Shown piece after piece: positions 15,896-23,883 of a stretch of 51,400 nt of DNA. Every line of letters starts with the position of its first letter. Position 1 is the stretch's first letter. The notes below the pieces were generated by a model. It saw only the letters and a program-made list of their open reading frames with translations. It had not been told where the DNA came from and made no database searches. Made by a program: the position numbers and the translations under genes. This DNA comes from Nonomuraea cypriaca (GTDB lineage: Bacteria > Actinomycetota > Actinomycetes > Streptosporangiales > Streptosporangiaceae). Location: contig NZ_JADOGI010000052.1 in NCBI RefSeq assembly GCF_015645445.1, forward strand, positions 1 through 51,400, written 5' to 3'.

Positions 15896-15994
15896 ATGCC
15901 CGGAGGACCGCCCACGCTGGGCTTCAGCCTGATCGTCTACGCTGCGGTCGGCCTGGTGACCCTGATGGCCACCAAGCTGAGGAGGCGCAGGTGA
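15896..15994 (+). CDS. 32-residue single-pass membrane peptide
   Basis: The ORF of 32 codons starts at an ATG preceded by GAAAGGA 8 nt upstream and ends in a TGA that overlaps the GTG of the glycosyltransferase (GTGA, 15991-15994). The product MPGGPPTLGF... has one hydrophobic helix of about 17 residues (SLIVYAAVGLVTLMA) and a basic tail KLRRRR, consistent with an inward C-terminus. The combination of ribosome binding site, membrane-helix composition and 4-nt coupling makes a chance ORF unlikely. It may be a small accessory subunit of the glycosyltransferase, by analogy with small partners of other membrane GT2 enzymes, which is inference. Confidence 0.7.
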   Translation: MPGGPPTLGFSLIVYAAVGLVTLMATKLRRRR

Positions 15995-17043
15995 CGCTCA
16001 CCCTCACCGTCATCGTCCCGGCGCACAACGAGGAGCACGGCCTCCCCGCCACGCTGGGATCCATCGCCGCTCAGTCGATCCCACCAGAGAAGGTCATCGT
16101 GGTGGACGACGGCTCGACCGACCGCACCGGCGAGGTGGCCGCGTCGTACGGCGTGACCGTCCTTCGCCCATCCCACAACCTGGGCAGCAAGGCCAGAGCA
16201 CAAAACCACGCGCTCCCACACTGCGACACCGACCTGGTCCTGGCCGTGGACGCGGACACCGTGCTCGCACCCGACTACATCGAGCGGATCAAGCCCGCGT
16301 TCGACGATCCAGCAGTGGAGGTGGCCGCGGGAAACGTGCAGACCCGTTTCGCCCGCACCCCATGGGAGCGCGGCCGATCCACCGAATACCTCTTCGGCTT
16401 CCACTGGCACCGCCCGATCCAGCAGCTCGCCGACAGCCCCATGGTGTGCTCGGGCTGCTGCTCGGTGTTCAGACGCACGACGCTGACGGCGTTCGGCGGT
16501 TTCCCTGAGCGCACGATCGTCGAGGACATGGACTACACGTGGAGCCAGCAGCTCGACGGCCGCAAAGCGGTCTACGTCACCGACGCCATGGCGTGGGCAG
16601 CCGACCCCGAAACTCTCCCCTACCTACGCAAACAAGTGTGGCGGTGGATGGCGGGCTTCATGCAGAATGTCCGCCTCCACCTGCCTCGCCTGCTCACCCG
16701 CAAACCCATGCTGGCCACCTGGATCATCGTGGCCCTCCTCGAGATCCTCCTGGCCCCGCTGTGGTGGGCGAGTCCGCTGATCCTCACCCTCGCCATGCAT
16801 GAGCCCGTGGCCCGCACGATGGCCTGGTGGGTGGGCGGCGAGCTCCTCCTCACCGTCCCCGCCCTCCTCTACGCGGCCAGACGCCGCCGCCTCCTCCTCC
16901 ACCAGGTCCTGTACAACCTCCCCTTCGCCTACCTCAACAAAGCCGTCAACCTCTACTACGCCTGGAAGGCCCTGGTGGTCGAGCTCATCATGGTCCCTCT
17001 CCACCTGTCCCAGGGTCTGCTCATCTACGAGAAAGGCCGCTGA
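15991..17043 (+). CDS. membrane GT2 glycosyltransferase (polysaccharide-synthase-like)
   Basis: A 350-residue family-2 glycosyltransferase. VIVPAHNEE opens the GT-A fold, followed by VVDDGSTD (residues 37-44), the metal-binding DAD (87-89), the acceptor-side ED in TIVEDMDYTW and the QVWRW motif typical of processive synthases such as cellulose, hyaluronan and poly-GlcNAc synthases. Three to four C-terminal membrane helices follow. It lacks N-terminal helices, unlike PgaC, so the preceding 32-aa peptide could supply one. The GTG at 15991 is chosen for its overlap with that peptide. The product could be a surface glycan or glycolipid; processivity is not proven by motif alone. Confidence 0.88.
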   Translation: MTLTLTVIVPAHNEEHGLPATLGSIAAQSIPPEKVIVVDDGSTDRTGEVAASYGVTVLRPSHNLGSKARAQNHALPHCDTDLVLAVDADTVLAPDYIERIKPAFDDPAVEVAAGNVQTRFARTPWERGRSTEYLFGFHWHRPIQQLADSPMVCSGCCSVFRRTTLTAFGGFPERTIVEDMDYTWSQQLDGRKAVYVTDAMAWAADPETLPYLRKQVWRWMAGFMQNVRLHLPRLLTRKPMLATWIIVALLEILLAPLWWASPLILTLAMHEPVARTMAWWVGGELLLTVPALLYAARRRRLLLHQVLYNLPFAYLNKAVNLYYAWKALVVELIMVPLHLSQGLLIYEKGR

Positions 17044-17100
17044 AGACCACCGCCAAGCCCCAAAAAAACGAAGCCCCGAAAACACCAAGACCCCAGCAGC

Positions 17101-17160
17101 CCCACGACACGCGGACCAGAGCTCGGCCTACCCACGACGCGCGGACCAGAGCTCCGCGCT
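17101..17160. repeat. two 30-bp tandem repeat copies
   Basis: Two adjacent copies beginning CCCACGAC(A/G)CGCGGACC start at 17101 and 17131 and differ at a few positions near their ends. They lie between the GT2 stop and the convergent carboxylesterase stop, with the second copy touching the esterase 3' end (stop at 17159). No coding role is seen. Confidence 0.6.
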
Positions 17161-18598
17161 ACCACATGGACAGGTCACGCGCCCCGGTGACCGTGGAGAC
17201 CGTGTCGAATCGGCGGACCTGCCCGCCCTGCGCGAGTCGCGGCCAGCCGGGGTCGCCGGTGCGTGCGAAGGAGATCCACGCCGCGTGCATCTCCTTGGCC
17301 AGCGACGCCGGCGGCTCGTCCGGGCCGAGCAGCCCGGCCGGTCCCCGCAGCCCGGGAAGATCGAGGTGATCGAACACGAACGGGAGCTCCACCGCGTGCG
17401 CGGCACCGAGCCGGCCCTCGACGGCGGTGGAGCGCCAGGCGAACTCGTACGCGTACGCGTCGCCGTGCGCCTCGGCCAGCCTCCGGGTGCCGGCGCCGAA
17501 GAGCGCGTCACCGAGGATCGCCGACCGCGTCCCGGCGGGGCCGGCCCCCGGTGACCGGGCCTCGTACGCCGCGATGAGCTCGCCGGGGGCGCGATGCGCC
17601 TGGGCGGCGGTCCTCCGTACGTCCTCGGCCGTCGAGGTCGTCAGGTCGCCCTGCGGCGCGAGGTAGAGGTTGCCCTCCTCCAGGTTGGTGCCGATGAGCA
17701 GGCCGGCGTCCGCCAAGGGGCTCTCGGCGGGCTGCCTGTCCAACACGATGCTGAACGCGCTGAGCCCGGCGAGCGGGTCGAGCCGGTCCTCCGTCCGCAG
17801 GTCGAGCCCGCCGAGCCCGGCCATGACCGCGACGAACCGCTCGTCGGGCACGGGGGCGAAGCCGGCCGCCGTCGGTTCGGTGCCCAGCGCGGCCGCGACC
17901 GCCCTGGTCACCCGTGCGGCCTGCTCGGGAGAGAACGCGCCCAGTCCGCTGCCGCTCTGCACGATCGCCCGCCGGAACAACCCCTCCGCCTCGGGCGTGG
18001 CGAGGATCCCGCCGACGATCGTCGCGCCCGCGGACTGGCCGAACAGGGTGACGTTGCAGGGATCGCCGCCGAATGCCTCGACGTTGCGCCGCACCCAGCC
18101 CAGCGCGGCGATGACATCCCGCAGTCCGCGGTTGCGCGGCGCCCCTGGCAGGTCGAGGAACCCCGCGACGCCCAGCCGGTAGTTGAGCGTCACCAGGACC
18201 ACGCCGTCACGGGCGAACGCGGCGCCGTCGAACAGCGGGGACCTGGTCGAGCCGGCGACGAAGCCGCCGCCGTGTACGAACACCATGACCGGGCAGCCCT
18301 CGGCATCCCGCGGCGCCCAGACGTTGACCGTCAGGTAGTCGTCACCCCGGACCCACCCAGGTCCGAAGTACGGCGACATGTCGAGCACGCCGAAGGCGTC
18401 TCTGCGGGGCTGCGGCGGGGTCGGCCCGGGCAGCCGGGCACCGCGCACGCCCGCCCACGGCTCATGCGGCTCGGGCAGCGCGAACCGGCCGGCGCCCCGT
18501 GGCGGGGCGGCGTACGGAATGGCGAGGAAGCGGCGCACGTCTCCGTCGGCGCTCCCGCGCACGGCCCCCTCGGTGGTGGTCACGATCGGCTGGGTCAC
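17159..18598 (-). CDS. type-B carboxylesterase
   Basis: A 479-residue alpha/beta hydrolase of the carboxylesterase/cholinesterase family. FVHGGGF (about residues 107-113) forms the oxyanion hole, FGQSAGA carries nucleophile Ser189, and GAAHAVELPFVF near the C-terminus carries the catalytic histidine. No signal peptide is seen, so it is intracellular. GGAG lies 7 nt before the GTG at 18598; upstream residues of the longer frame are not family-like. It follows the metallo-beta-lactamase gene by 40 nt on the same strand, so two hydrolases are made together, possibly for degradation of an ester/lactone compound sensed by the divergent XRE regulator. Confidence 0.9.
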   Translation of the reverse strand: MTQPIVTTTEGAVRGSADGDVRRFLAIPYAAPPRGAGRFALPEPHEPWAGVRGARLPGPTPPQPRRDAFGVLDMSPYFGPGWVRGDDYLTVNVWAPRDAEGCPVMVFVHGGGFVAGSTRSPLFDGAAFARDGVVLVTLNYRLGVAGFLDLPGAPRNRGLRDVIAALGWVRRNVEAFGGDPCNVTLFGQSAGATIVGGILATPEAEGLFRRAIVQSGSGLGAFSPEQAARVTRAVAAALGTEPTAAGFAPVPDERFVAVMAGLGGLDLRTEDRLDPLAGLSAFSIVLDRQPAESPLADAGLLIGTNLEEGNLYLAPQGDLTTSTAEDVRRTAAQAHRAPGELIAAYEARSPGAGPAGTRSAILGDALFGAGTRRLAEAHGDAYAYEFAWRSTAVEGRLGAAHAVELPFVFDHLDLPGLRGPAGLLGPDEPPASLAKEMHAAWISFARTGDPGWPRLAQGGQVRRFDTVSTVTGARDLSMW

Positions 18599-18638
18599 AG
18601 CTCTTCTCCTTTCTCGCTTCAGAACCGCGAATCTCGCT

Positions 18639-19541
18639 TTAGAGCCGGGCGAACGGGGCCCAGGTCTTGATGGCGAACTTGTCACCATCTCGTACGACTT
18701 CCGCGCCGCCGTGCCCGCCCAGGTGCGCGGGCAGCAGGAGGGCGTTGGTGTCGCTGGCCTGGCCGAGCAGCCGCCGGCGGGTGGCCCTGGCCGCCGCGGG
18801 GTCCTCGCAGAAGCAGCTGTTCACGTCGGGCTCGACGACCTGCAACGCGGTGTTCAGCAGGTCACCCACGAACAGCGCCCTGTCGGTGCCGGACTCCAGC
18901 GCCAGCACCGACGAGCCCGGCGTGTGCCCTGGCGCGAGGTCGAGACGCAGGTTCTCGTCGATGGTGTGGGAGTCCTCCCAGAGCAGGGTCTGCCCTGCCT
19001 CGTGCACGGGTGCGACGCTGTCCTCGAACACGTTCTGGTTGCCGCGGCCCAGCTTCGGCTCGTGGCCGTTGGCGGGGTTCCAGAAGTCGAAGTCGGCCCG
19101 TGGCATCAGGTAGGTGGCGTTGGGGAAGGTCGGCACCCACGTACGGCCGTCGAGCCGGGTGTTCCAGCCGACGTGGTCGACGTGCAGGTGCGTGTTGATC
19201 ACCAGGTCGACGTCCTCTGGCCGGACGCCCGCCGTCGCGAGCTCGTCGAGGAAGCCGGTGCTCAGGCGGCTCCACACCGGCGAGTACGGCCGCTCCTTGT
19301 GGTTGCCGACGCCGGTGTCGACCAGGATCGTCTTACCCTCGCTGCGCAGCAGCCAGGTCTGGATCGCGGAGACGATGACGCCGGTGGCGGCGTCGACGAA
19401 GTCGGGCGCCAGCCAGGACTCGTGCTCCCGCCAGGTCTCCTCCTGCGCCTCGGGAAAGAAGGTCCCCGCGGACAGCTCGACCGATCCGTAGTACTCCTTG
19501 ATCCGGGTGATCGTGACGTCACCCAGCACTGTTTCCCGCAC
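18639..19541 (-). CDS. metallo-beta-lactamase fold hydrolase
   Basis: A 300-residue MBL-fold protein with the zinc-binding motif THLHVDH (H118, H120, D122, H123), a later LAPGHTPGSS with the third histidine, and FVGDLLNT with the bridging aspartate. The overall pattern is that of lactonase/esterase-type MBL enzymes, but substrate is not identifiable. GGGAG lies 5 nt before the GTG at 19541, hence this start; an ATG at 19583 in frame is the alternative. It is the first gene of a two-gene unit with the carboxylesterase and is divergent from the XRE/MmyB regulator gene. Confidence 0.88.
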   Translation of the reverse strand: MRETVLGDVTITRIKEYYGSVELSAGTFFPEAQEETWREHESWLAPDFVDAATGVIVSAIQTWLLRSEGKTILVDTGVGNHKERPYSPVWSRLSTGFLDELATAGVRPEDVDLVINTHLHVDHVGWNTRLDGRTWVPTFPNATYLMPRADFDFWNPANGHEPKLGRGNQNVFEDSVAPVHEAGQTLLWEDSHTIDENLRLDLAPGHTPGSSVLALESGTDRALFVGDLLNTALQVVEPDVNSCFCEDPAAARATRRRLLGQASDTNALLLPAHLGGHGGAEVVRDGDKFAIKTWAPFARL

Positions 19542-19600
19542 GGCGGCTCCCGCATGGTTCTCGGTTGGAATCCCCGCCAGCATGTGTCCGGGGCCGTACC

Positions 19601-19646
19601 CGCAGCCAGGCCGGGTTCTGCCTACCACTGGCCGGGGCAGGCTGCG
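19601..19646. promoter_or_regulatory. nested inverted repeats between MBL gene and XRE regulator
   Basis: CGCAGCC (19601-19607) and GGCTGCG (19640-19646) form an outer inverted repeat; CTGCC (19618-19622) and GGCAG (19636-19640) form an inner one. Both lie in the 132-nt divergent promoter region. A position between a DNA-binding protein gene and its likely targets makes it a candidate operator. Confidence 0.4.
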
Positions 19647-19673
19647 GGTCCGGAGGCGAGGCACACTGAGGTC

Positions 19674-20525
19674 ATGACGGTTTCCGCTCAACTCGGCGAG
19701 TTCCTGCGGGCGCGGCGCGCACGCCTGCGGCCCGAGGACATCGACCTGGTCCCGCTGCCCCATCGGCGACGCGTGGCGGGTCTACGCCGCGAGGAGGTCG
19801 CGCTGCTGGCCGGCGTCAGCGCGTCGTACTACACGCGGCTCGAACAGGGCCAGTCCGGCACCGCGTCCGACGCCGTGCTCGGCGCGCTCGCCACCGCCCT
19901 GCGGCTCGACGAACACGAGCACGCGCATCTGCGGGAGCTCGCCTCGCAGCGTCCCCGCCCTCTCAAGCGCCCGCCGGTGGAGCGCGTCGACGCCCTCACC
20001 CGAGATCTGATGCGCTCGTTCGAGAACGTGCCCGCACTCGTCCTCGGCCGTCGTACCGACGTGCTGGCCTGGAATCCCCTGGGCCACGCCCTGCTGGCCG
20101 GGCACCTCGACCGCGGCTCTCCCGACCGTCTCCCCGACCGCCCGAACCTGGCCAGGATGCTGTTCCTGGACCCGCACACCCGCGAGTTGTACACGGACTG
20201 GGAACGCAAGGCGCGAGCGGTCGTGGGATACCTGCGGCTCGTCGCGGGGCGGCATCCCGAGGATGCGCTCCTGGCCTCCCTGGTCGGAGAGCTGACCATG
20301 AAGTGCAGTGAATTCGCCGCCCTGTGGAGCGACCACCGTGTCAAGCCCTGCGAGGCGGAGTCCTACCGGTTGCGCCATCCGCTGGTCGGCGAGCTCACCG
20401 TCACCCAGCAGAACCTCGTGCTCGCGCGTTCGCCCGAACAGTCCCTGGGCGTGATCACCACCGAGGAGGGCTCCGCGGCGCAGGACGCCCTCAACCTCCT
20501 GAGCCGGTACGCGCTCAACGACTGA
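19674..20525 (+). CDS. XRE-family regulator with MmyB-like ligand-binding domain
   Basis: A 283-residue protein. The N-terminal helix-turn-helix is clear (RRVAGLRREEVALLAGVSASYYTRLEQGQ), and the C-terminal two-thirds matches the MmyB-like domain (DVLAWNPLGHALLAG, NLARMLFLDPHTRELYTDWE, KCSEFAALWSDHRV, HPLVGELTVTQQNLVL), which binds fatty-acid-like or other small ligands in characterised members. Proteins of this type commonly control a divergent oxidoreductase or hydrolase, here the MBL/carboxylesterase pair. The ATG at 19674 is preceded by GAGG at very short distance. A second regulator of the same family survives only as a fragment at about 21967-22158. Confidence 0.9.
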   Translation: MTVSAQLGEFLRARRARLRPEDIDLVPLPHRRRVAGLRREEVALLAGVSASYYTRLEQGQSGTASDAVLGALATALRLDEHEHAHLRELASQRPRPLKRPPVERVDALTRDLMRSFENVPALVLGRRTDVLAWNPLGHALLAGHLDRGSPDRLPDRPNLARMLFLDPHTRELYTDWERKARAVVGYLRLVAGRHPEDALLASLVGELTMKCSEFAALWSDHRVKPCEAESYRLRHPLVGELTVTQQNLVLARSPEQSLGVITTEEGSAAQDALNLLSRYALND

Positions 20526-20555
20526 CGCCGGCAGCCGGCAGCCGCCGAGAGCCGA

Positions 20556-20764
20556 TCGATTACTACCGAGAGGCAGACACGTTGCGCCGGCGCGGCGTCG
20601 CGGATTCGACCGCCGGCCTGGCCGCCGAGGCGGGGATCGCCGTATTCAAGATCGCGTACGAACGCTGGATCAACGACCCCGGCCAGGCGGACCTGCCGCA
20701 ACTCATCCACGAGTCGTTGAACGAGCTCAAAGCCGTGACCGCGGGCCGTACGCACACCGCCTGA
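20556..20764 (+). pseudogene. TetR regulator, C-terminal remnant
   Basis: The last ~68 codons of an open frame ending at 20764 (DYYREADTLRRRGVADS... AVFKIAYERWINDPGQADLPQLIHESLNEL) look like the C-terminal helices of a TetR regulator, including the xERWxxDP and LIxESLxxL pattern. No helix-turn-helix and no suitable start precede it: the sequence upstream is the 3' end of the XRE gene in another frame. It is therefore a truncated gene fragment. Confidence 0.6.
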
Positions 20765-20909
20765 CCTGGCTCCAGCCTCTTCGCGCGGAGCCCGCATGCG
20801 TGGGTGCGGCCCTCCCAGGAACGACTCACCTCTCCCACCGCACCTTCGGCCTCGGCAGACTCGGCAACGCCGCCGCCAGGGCGGCACAGACCATGGAGGT
20901 TCAGCGAGC

Positions 20910-21392
20910 ATGATCGGAAAAGTGCTGCTCATCCTCGGCGCCCTCACCACGATGACCGCCTGCGCCGACGCAGCCCGCAGAGGTGCGGCGCCGACATCAA
21001 CGTCAGCGCCGACATCAGCATCGGCATCGGCATCGGCGTCAGCGCCGGCATCAGCGGCGCCGTCGGCGGAGGCGTCGGCGGAGGCGTCGGCGGAGGCGCA
21101 GGCGGACCGGAGCGCCAGCCCGCATCCGCACGTCGGCATGTGGGTCACCGCCGACGGGCGCATCCGCCAGGAGTTGCGCCCCGACGGCCGGTACGAGGAG
21201 GAGCGCGACGGCCGCCCCCGGGCCTACACCGGCCGGTACACCGTCACGGGCGATCACATCGACTACTTCGACGACCTCGGTTTCACGGCCACCGGCGACG
21301 TCCGCGACGGCGTCCTCTACCACGAGCACCTCGTGCTCTACCGGGAGTCCCCGGACCCGGGGACCGCTCAGGCGATGCCGCCGTTGGCGTAG
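20910..21392 (+). CDS. lipoprotein with Ser/Ala linker and Atu4866 domain
   Basis: A 160-residue protein. The start MIGKVLLILGALTTMTAC gives a signal peptide with a lipobox-like TMTAC, followed by about 35 residues of Ser/Ala/Pro/Glu simple repeat (TSASASASASAPASAAPS). The Atu4866 domain follows: HVGMWVTADGRIRQELRPDGRYEE, YTGRYTVTGDHIDYFDD and GFTATGDVRDGVLYHEHLVLYR. GGAGG lies 10 nt before the ATG. Atu4866 proteins usually lack a lipoprotein signal and occur beside SDR and regulator genes, as here. The gene ends 25 nt inside the convergent SDR remnant. The linker is encoded by a GGCGTC/TCGGCG-type microsatellite that may vary in length. Confidence 0.75.
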   Translation: MIGKVLLILGALTTMTACADAARRGAAPTSTSAPTSASASASASAPASAAPSAEASAEASAEAQADRSASPHPHVGMWVTADGRIRQELRPDGRYEEERDGRPRAYTGRYTVTGDHIDYFDDLGFTATGDVRDGVLYHEHLVLYRESPDPGTAQAMPPLA

Positions 21393-21966
21393 AGGACCTG
21401 GCCGTTGACCCAGCGTGCCGGACCGGCCAGGAAGGCGACCACCTCAGCGATGTCCGCCGGGGTGCCGAGGCGTTCGAGCGGAGGCTGCGAGGTGAAGCGG
21501 TCGATCGTCGCCTGGTCCTTGCCCTCCAGGAACATGGAGGTGGCGGTGGGTCCGGGGGCCACCGCGTTGACGGTGACGTCGCGGCCCCGCAACTCCCGGG
21601 CCAGCACGAGCGTCATGGTCTCGACGGCGGCCTTGCTGGCGCGGCATAGCCGGAGTAGCCGGGATAGCCAAGTTCGGTCTGCGACGTGGAGAAGGTGATG
21701 ATGGCACCCCCGGCGCGCAACCGGCGGGCGGCCTGCTGCGCGACCACGAACGTGCCGCGGATGTTCGTACGGTGCATGCGATCGAGAGCGCCGAGGTCGA
21801 ACTCCGCGAGCGACTGGAGGACCAGGGCGGCCGCGGTGTTGACGACGACGTCGATCCCGCCGAACGCCGCCTCCACCGCGTCGAACGCCTCCGCCATGGC
21901 GCCTTCGTCGGCCACGTCGCCCGTCACCGTGATCGCCAGGCCGCCGGCGGCCTGGATCGCATGGCC
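21368..21966 (-). pseudogene. SDR oxidoreductase, truncated and frameshifted
   Basis: Two frames together encode an SDR from about residue 45 to the end: AGGLAITVTGDVADEGAMAEAFDAVEAAFGGIDVVVNTAAAL to ELGYPGYSGYAA in one, then SKAAVETMTLVLARELRGRDVTVNAVAPGPT to VNGQVLYANGG in the other. The break lies at about 21640, inside the catalytic YxxxK: Tyr is in the first frame and Lys in the second, and reads like a 2-bp GC insertion in GCCGC(GC)CAGC. The N-terminal TGxxxGIG region is missing, since homology stops at about 21960. Two independent lesions mark it as a pseudogene unless the frameshift is a sequencing error. Confidence 0.75.
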
Positions 21967-22158
21967 GTGCAGCCCCTCCGCTCCACCCGCAAGCAGCTGA
22001 TCCACCCACACGCGGGGCCTCTCGACGTGCAGTGCGACTTCGTCCTCAGCTCCATCACCGGCCACCGTCTGGTCATCTTCCGGCCACAACCGGGCTCGGC
22101 CACCGCGGCGAACCTCGAGTTCCTCCAGGTGCTCGGCGAGCAGACATTCGACGCCTGA
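21967..22158 (+). pseudogene. XRE/MmyB regulator, C-terminal remnant
   Basis: The frame ending at 22158 reads STRKQLIHPHAGPLDVQCDF, then VLSSITGHRLVIFRPQPGSA and LEFLQVLGEQ. This is the C-terminal strand-helix part of an MmyB-like regulator (compare HPLVGELTVTQQNLVLARSP in the intact paralogue at 19674). Everything before residue STRK is antisense of the SDR remnant, so the DNA-binding half is gone. The truncation point coincides with that of the SDR fragment. Confidence 0.65.
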
Positions 22159-22200
22159 CACTCAGGCGGGCCCAACGCCTGACACAAAGGCGGGCCCATT
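22151..22200. repeat. tandem hairpin-forming 25-bp repeat, possible terminator
   Basis: ACGCCTGACAC is followed by AGGCGGGCCCA twice (from 22151 and 22175). The first copy folds into GCCTGA-CAC-TCAGGC, and the second ends in GGGCCCATTTCTT. It lies at the stop of the XRE remnant, upstream of tRNA-Ala, and could serve as a terminator. Confidence 0.4.
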
Positions 22201-22363
22201 TCTTGTGAGGGCGACGGCCCTGACTGACGCTGACGACCGCCGGCGCCTCGCGTCCCTTCCAGGCGCGGCGGCGGGGCTCAAGCGCCAAGGGAGACTCCGT
22301 AGGGAGCCGGGCGCTGGCGCGGAGAGAAGTGGCCGACGCGGGCCGGCCGGAGAACCTGAGGGG

Positions 22364-22436
22364 TGGAGCTATGGGGATTCGAACCCCAGACCTCCTCCAT
22401 GCCATGGAGGCGCGCTACCAACTGCGCCATAGCCCC
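22364..22436 (-). tRNA. tRNA-Ala (anticodon GGC)
   Basis: Read on the minus strand, GGGGCTA (22436-22430) pairs with TAGCTCC (22371-22365) as acceptor stem, giving the G3-U70 wobble pair that is the main alanine identity element. The anticodon arm CCTCC-ATGGCAT-GGAGG presents GGC, and the T arm TGGGG-TTCGAAT-CCCCA is intact. The 73-nt gene has discriminator A73 followed by CC but no encoded CCA. The D arm GCGC-AGTTGGTA-GCGC is normal. Confidence 0.97.
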
Positions 22437-22502
22437 TGGTCACCGCTCCGAGTCCACCCGTTACGGCGCTCCGAGAGCATATAGCCATCCGCGCCCATTC
22501 GC

Positions 22503-22605
22503 CTAATCGCGTCCGCTCCGCGCCCTGACCACCAGAACGGCCAGTCCGTCGAGCTGCCGCCGCAGCCCGAACTCGAAGATCGAGTCGAGGTCCATGCGCC
22601 ACCAT
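22503..22605 (-). pseudogene. TetR regulator, C-terminal remnant
   Basis: The minus-strand frame ending at 22503-22505 reads MDLDSIFEFGLRRQLDGLAV, a pattern typical of the last helix of TetR regulators (FxFGLxxxLDGL). It is only ~33 codons long, with no DNA-binding domain. Immediately to its right, on the other strand, lies a 5'-truncated monooxygenase, so the two fragments look like the ends of a divergent regulator/enzyme pair. Confidence 0.5.
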
Positions 22606-22606
22606 C

Positions 22607-23209
22607 ATGAGCGTGGGCGGCCAGACCAGGGCCGCGCTCGACTTCGTCGCACCGCTGCGGGCCTCCCAAGACCGTTCCCAGGAGCGAGCCCTGGTCGAGC
22701 GGGCCTTCTCCGGCCTGGGCTGGGAGGTCCCATCCCTGCTCAGGGAGATGCGGACGGCCGAGGACTTCTACCTCGCCCCCGCCGCCCAGGTCGTCATGCC
22801 GTGCTATTCGACCGGGAGGGTCGTCCTGCTGGGCGACGCCGGCTACGCCCCCGGCCCGGGCGGCATGGGAACCGGCCTGGCGGTGATCGCGGCCTACGTC
22901 CTGGCGGGCGAGCTGGCGACGCAGCGCGACCACCGGGCCGCCTTCACCGCGTACGAACGCCAGATAAGGCCATATGTCCAGATGTGCCAGAACCAAGCAA
23001 AAGGTGCCGACAAATACCTTGTCCCCACGAAAAAGTCACAAATATGGCGGCGTAATCAGATCATGCGCCTGCTCCCGTACATGCCGGGAAAAAACATGAT
23101 CAAGCGCATGACAGAGCGGGCCGCGAGCGCCATCACCCTCAAGGACTACGCCACCCGCACGGCCCCCGAGCCGTACGAGCCGCCTAAACCTCAGGCCGGT
23201 CGTCGCTGA
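22607..23209 (+). pseudogene. FAD-dependent monooxygenase, C-terminal half
   Basis: The ~200 residues match the second half of PHBH-type flavoprotein monooxygenases. GRVVLLGDAGYAPGPGGMGTGLAVIAAYVLAGELA is the GD motif that binds the FAD ribityl chain, followed by the usual helical C-terminus (YERQIRPYVQMCQNQAKG). The N-terminal GxGxxG FAD-binding segment and about 200 residues are absent, and the ATG at 22607 has no clear ribosome binding site. It cannot be a functional enzyme. Its 3' end overlaps the convergent phosphatase gene by 26 nt. Confidence 0.8.
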
Positions 23210-23807
23210 TGACCGGCTCGGGCAGCGTGCCGGCGTTGTGCTCGAGTAGCCGCCACCCCTTGCGCCCTTCCTGCAGGACGGACCAGGAGCAGTTGCTCAG
23301 CCCGCCCAGGGCCGGCCACAGCTGCTCGGGCAGCCCGAGCAGCTCGCAGATGCCGAGCCGCAACGCGGCACCGTGCGAGGCCACGACCAGGAGCCCGTCG
23401 TCGTCCAGCCGGGCCGCCCACCTGCGCATGGCGGCCGCCACCCGGACGGCCACCTCACCGACGGGCTCCCCGTCAGGCGCCTCCCAGGCGACGAACTCCT
23501 CGGGCCAGCGCGCGGCGATCTGCTCGCGCGTCAGCCCCTCCCACTGGCCGCCGCCGCGTTCGCGGAAGTCCTTGTCCACGGCCACGTCGAGCCCGACGAT
23601 GCGCGCGAGCGCGAGCGCGGTGTCGTTGGCCCGCTGGAGGTCAGAGGAGACGATCATGGTCGGCCGCAGCGAGGCGAGCAGCGACGCCGCCCTGGCGGCC
23701 TGTGCGACACCGGTCTCGTCGAGGGGGATGTCGGAGTGACCCTGGAACCGCCGCTCGACGTTCCACAAGGTCTGCCCGTGCCGGAGACAGACGATCCGTC
23801 TGCTCAT
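23184..23807 (-). CDS. histidine phosphatase (phosphoglycerate-mutase-like)
   Basis: A 207-residue member of the histidine phosphatase superfamily: CLRHGQTLWN at residues 7-16 with the phospho-acceptor His, an FRERGGGQWEGLT segment with the catalytic Glu, and VVASHGAALRLG with the second His. In Actinobacteria a gene of this type regularly follows nadD-rsfS, as here, although its substrate is usually undetermined; a glucosyl-3-phosphoglycerate phosphatase-like role is one option. The 76-nt gap to rsfS and same strand suggest cotranscription. The ATG at 23807 is preceded by GCGAGG. Confidence 0.88.
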   Translation of the reverse strand: MSRRIVCLRHGQTLWNVERRFQGHSDIPLDETGVAQAARAASLLASLRPTMIVSSDLQRANDTALALARIVGLDVAVDKDFRERGGGQWEGLTREQIAARWPEEFVAWEAPDGEPVGEVAVRVAAAMRRWAARLDDDGLLVVASHGAALRLGICELLGLPEQLWPALGGLSNCSWSVLQEGRKGWRLLEHNAGTLPEPVISDDRPEV

Positions 23808-23883
23808 GCACGTGCCTCGCTGGACCGCCGGGAACCCGCATGTGCCAGGTCACCGAGTCGGATGATTGATGCGCTCGGCTCGC

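Noticed and set aside
15147..15932. 261-codon plus-strand ORF covering the SPW gene and the region behind it
   Set aside because: It is out of frame with SPW, runs through the intrinsic terminator and has no domain pattern.
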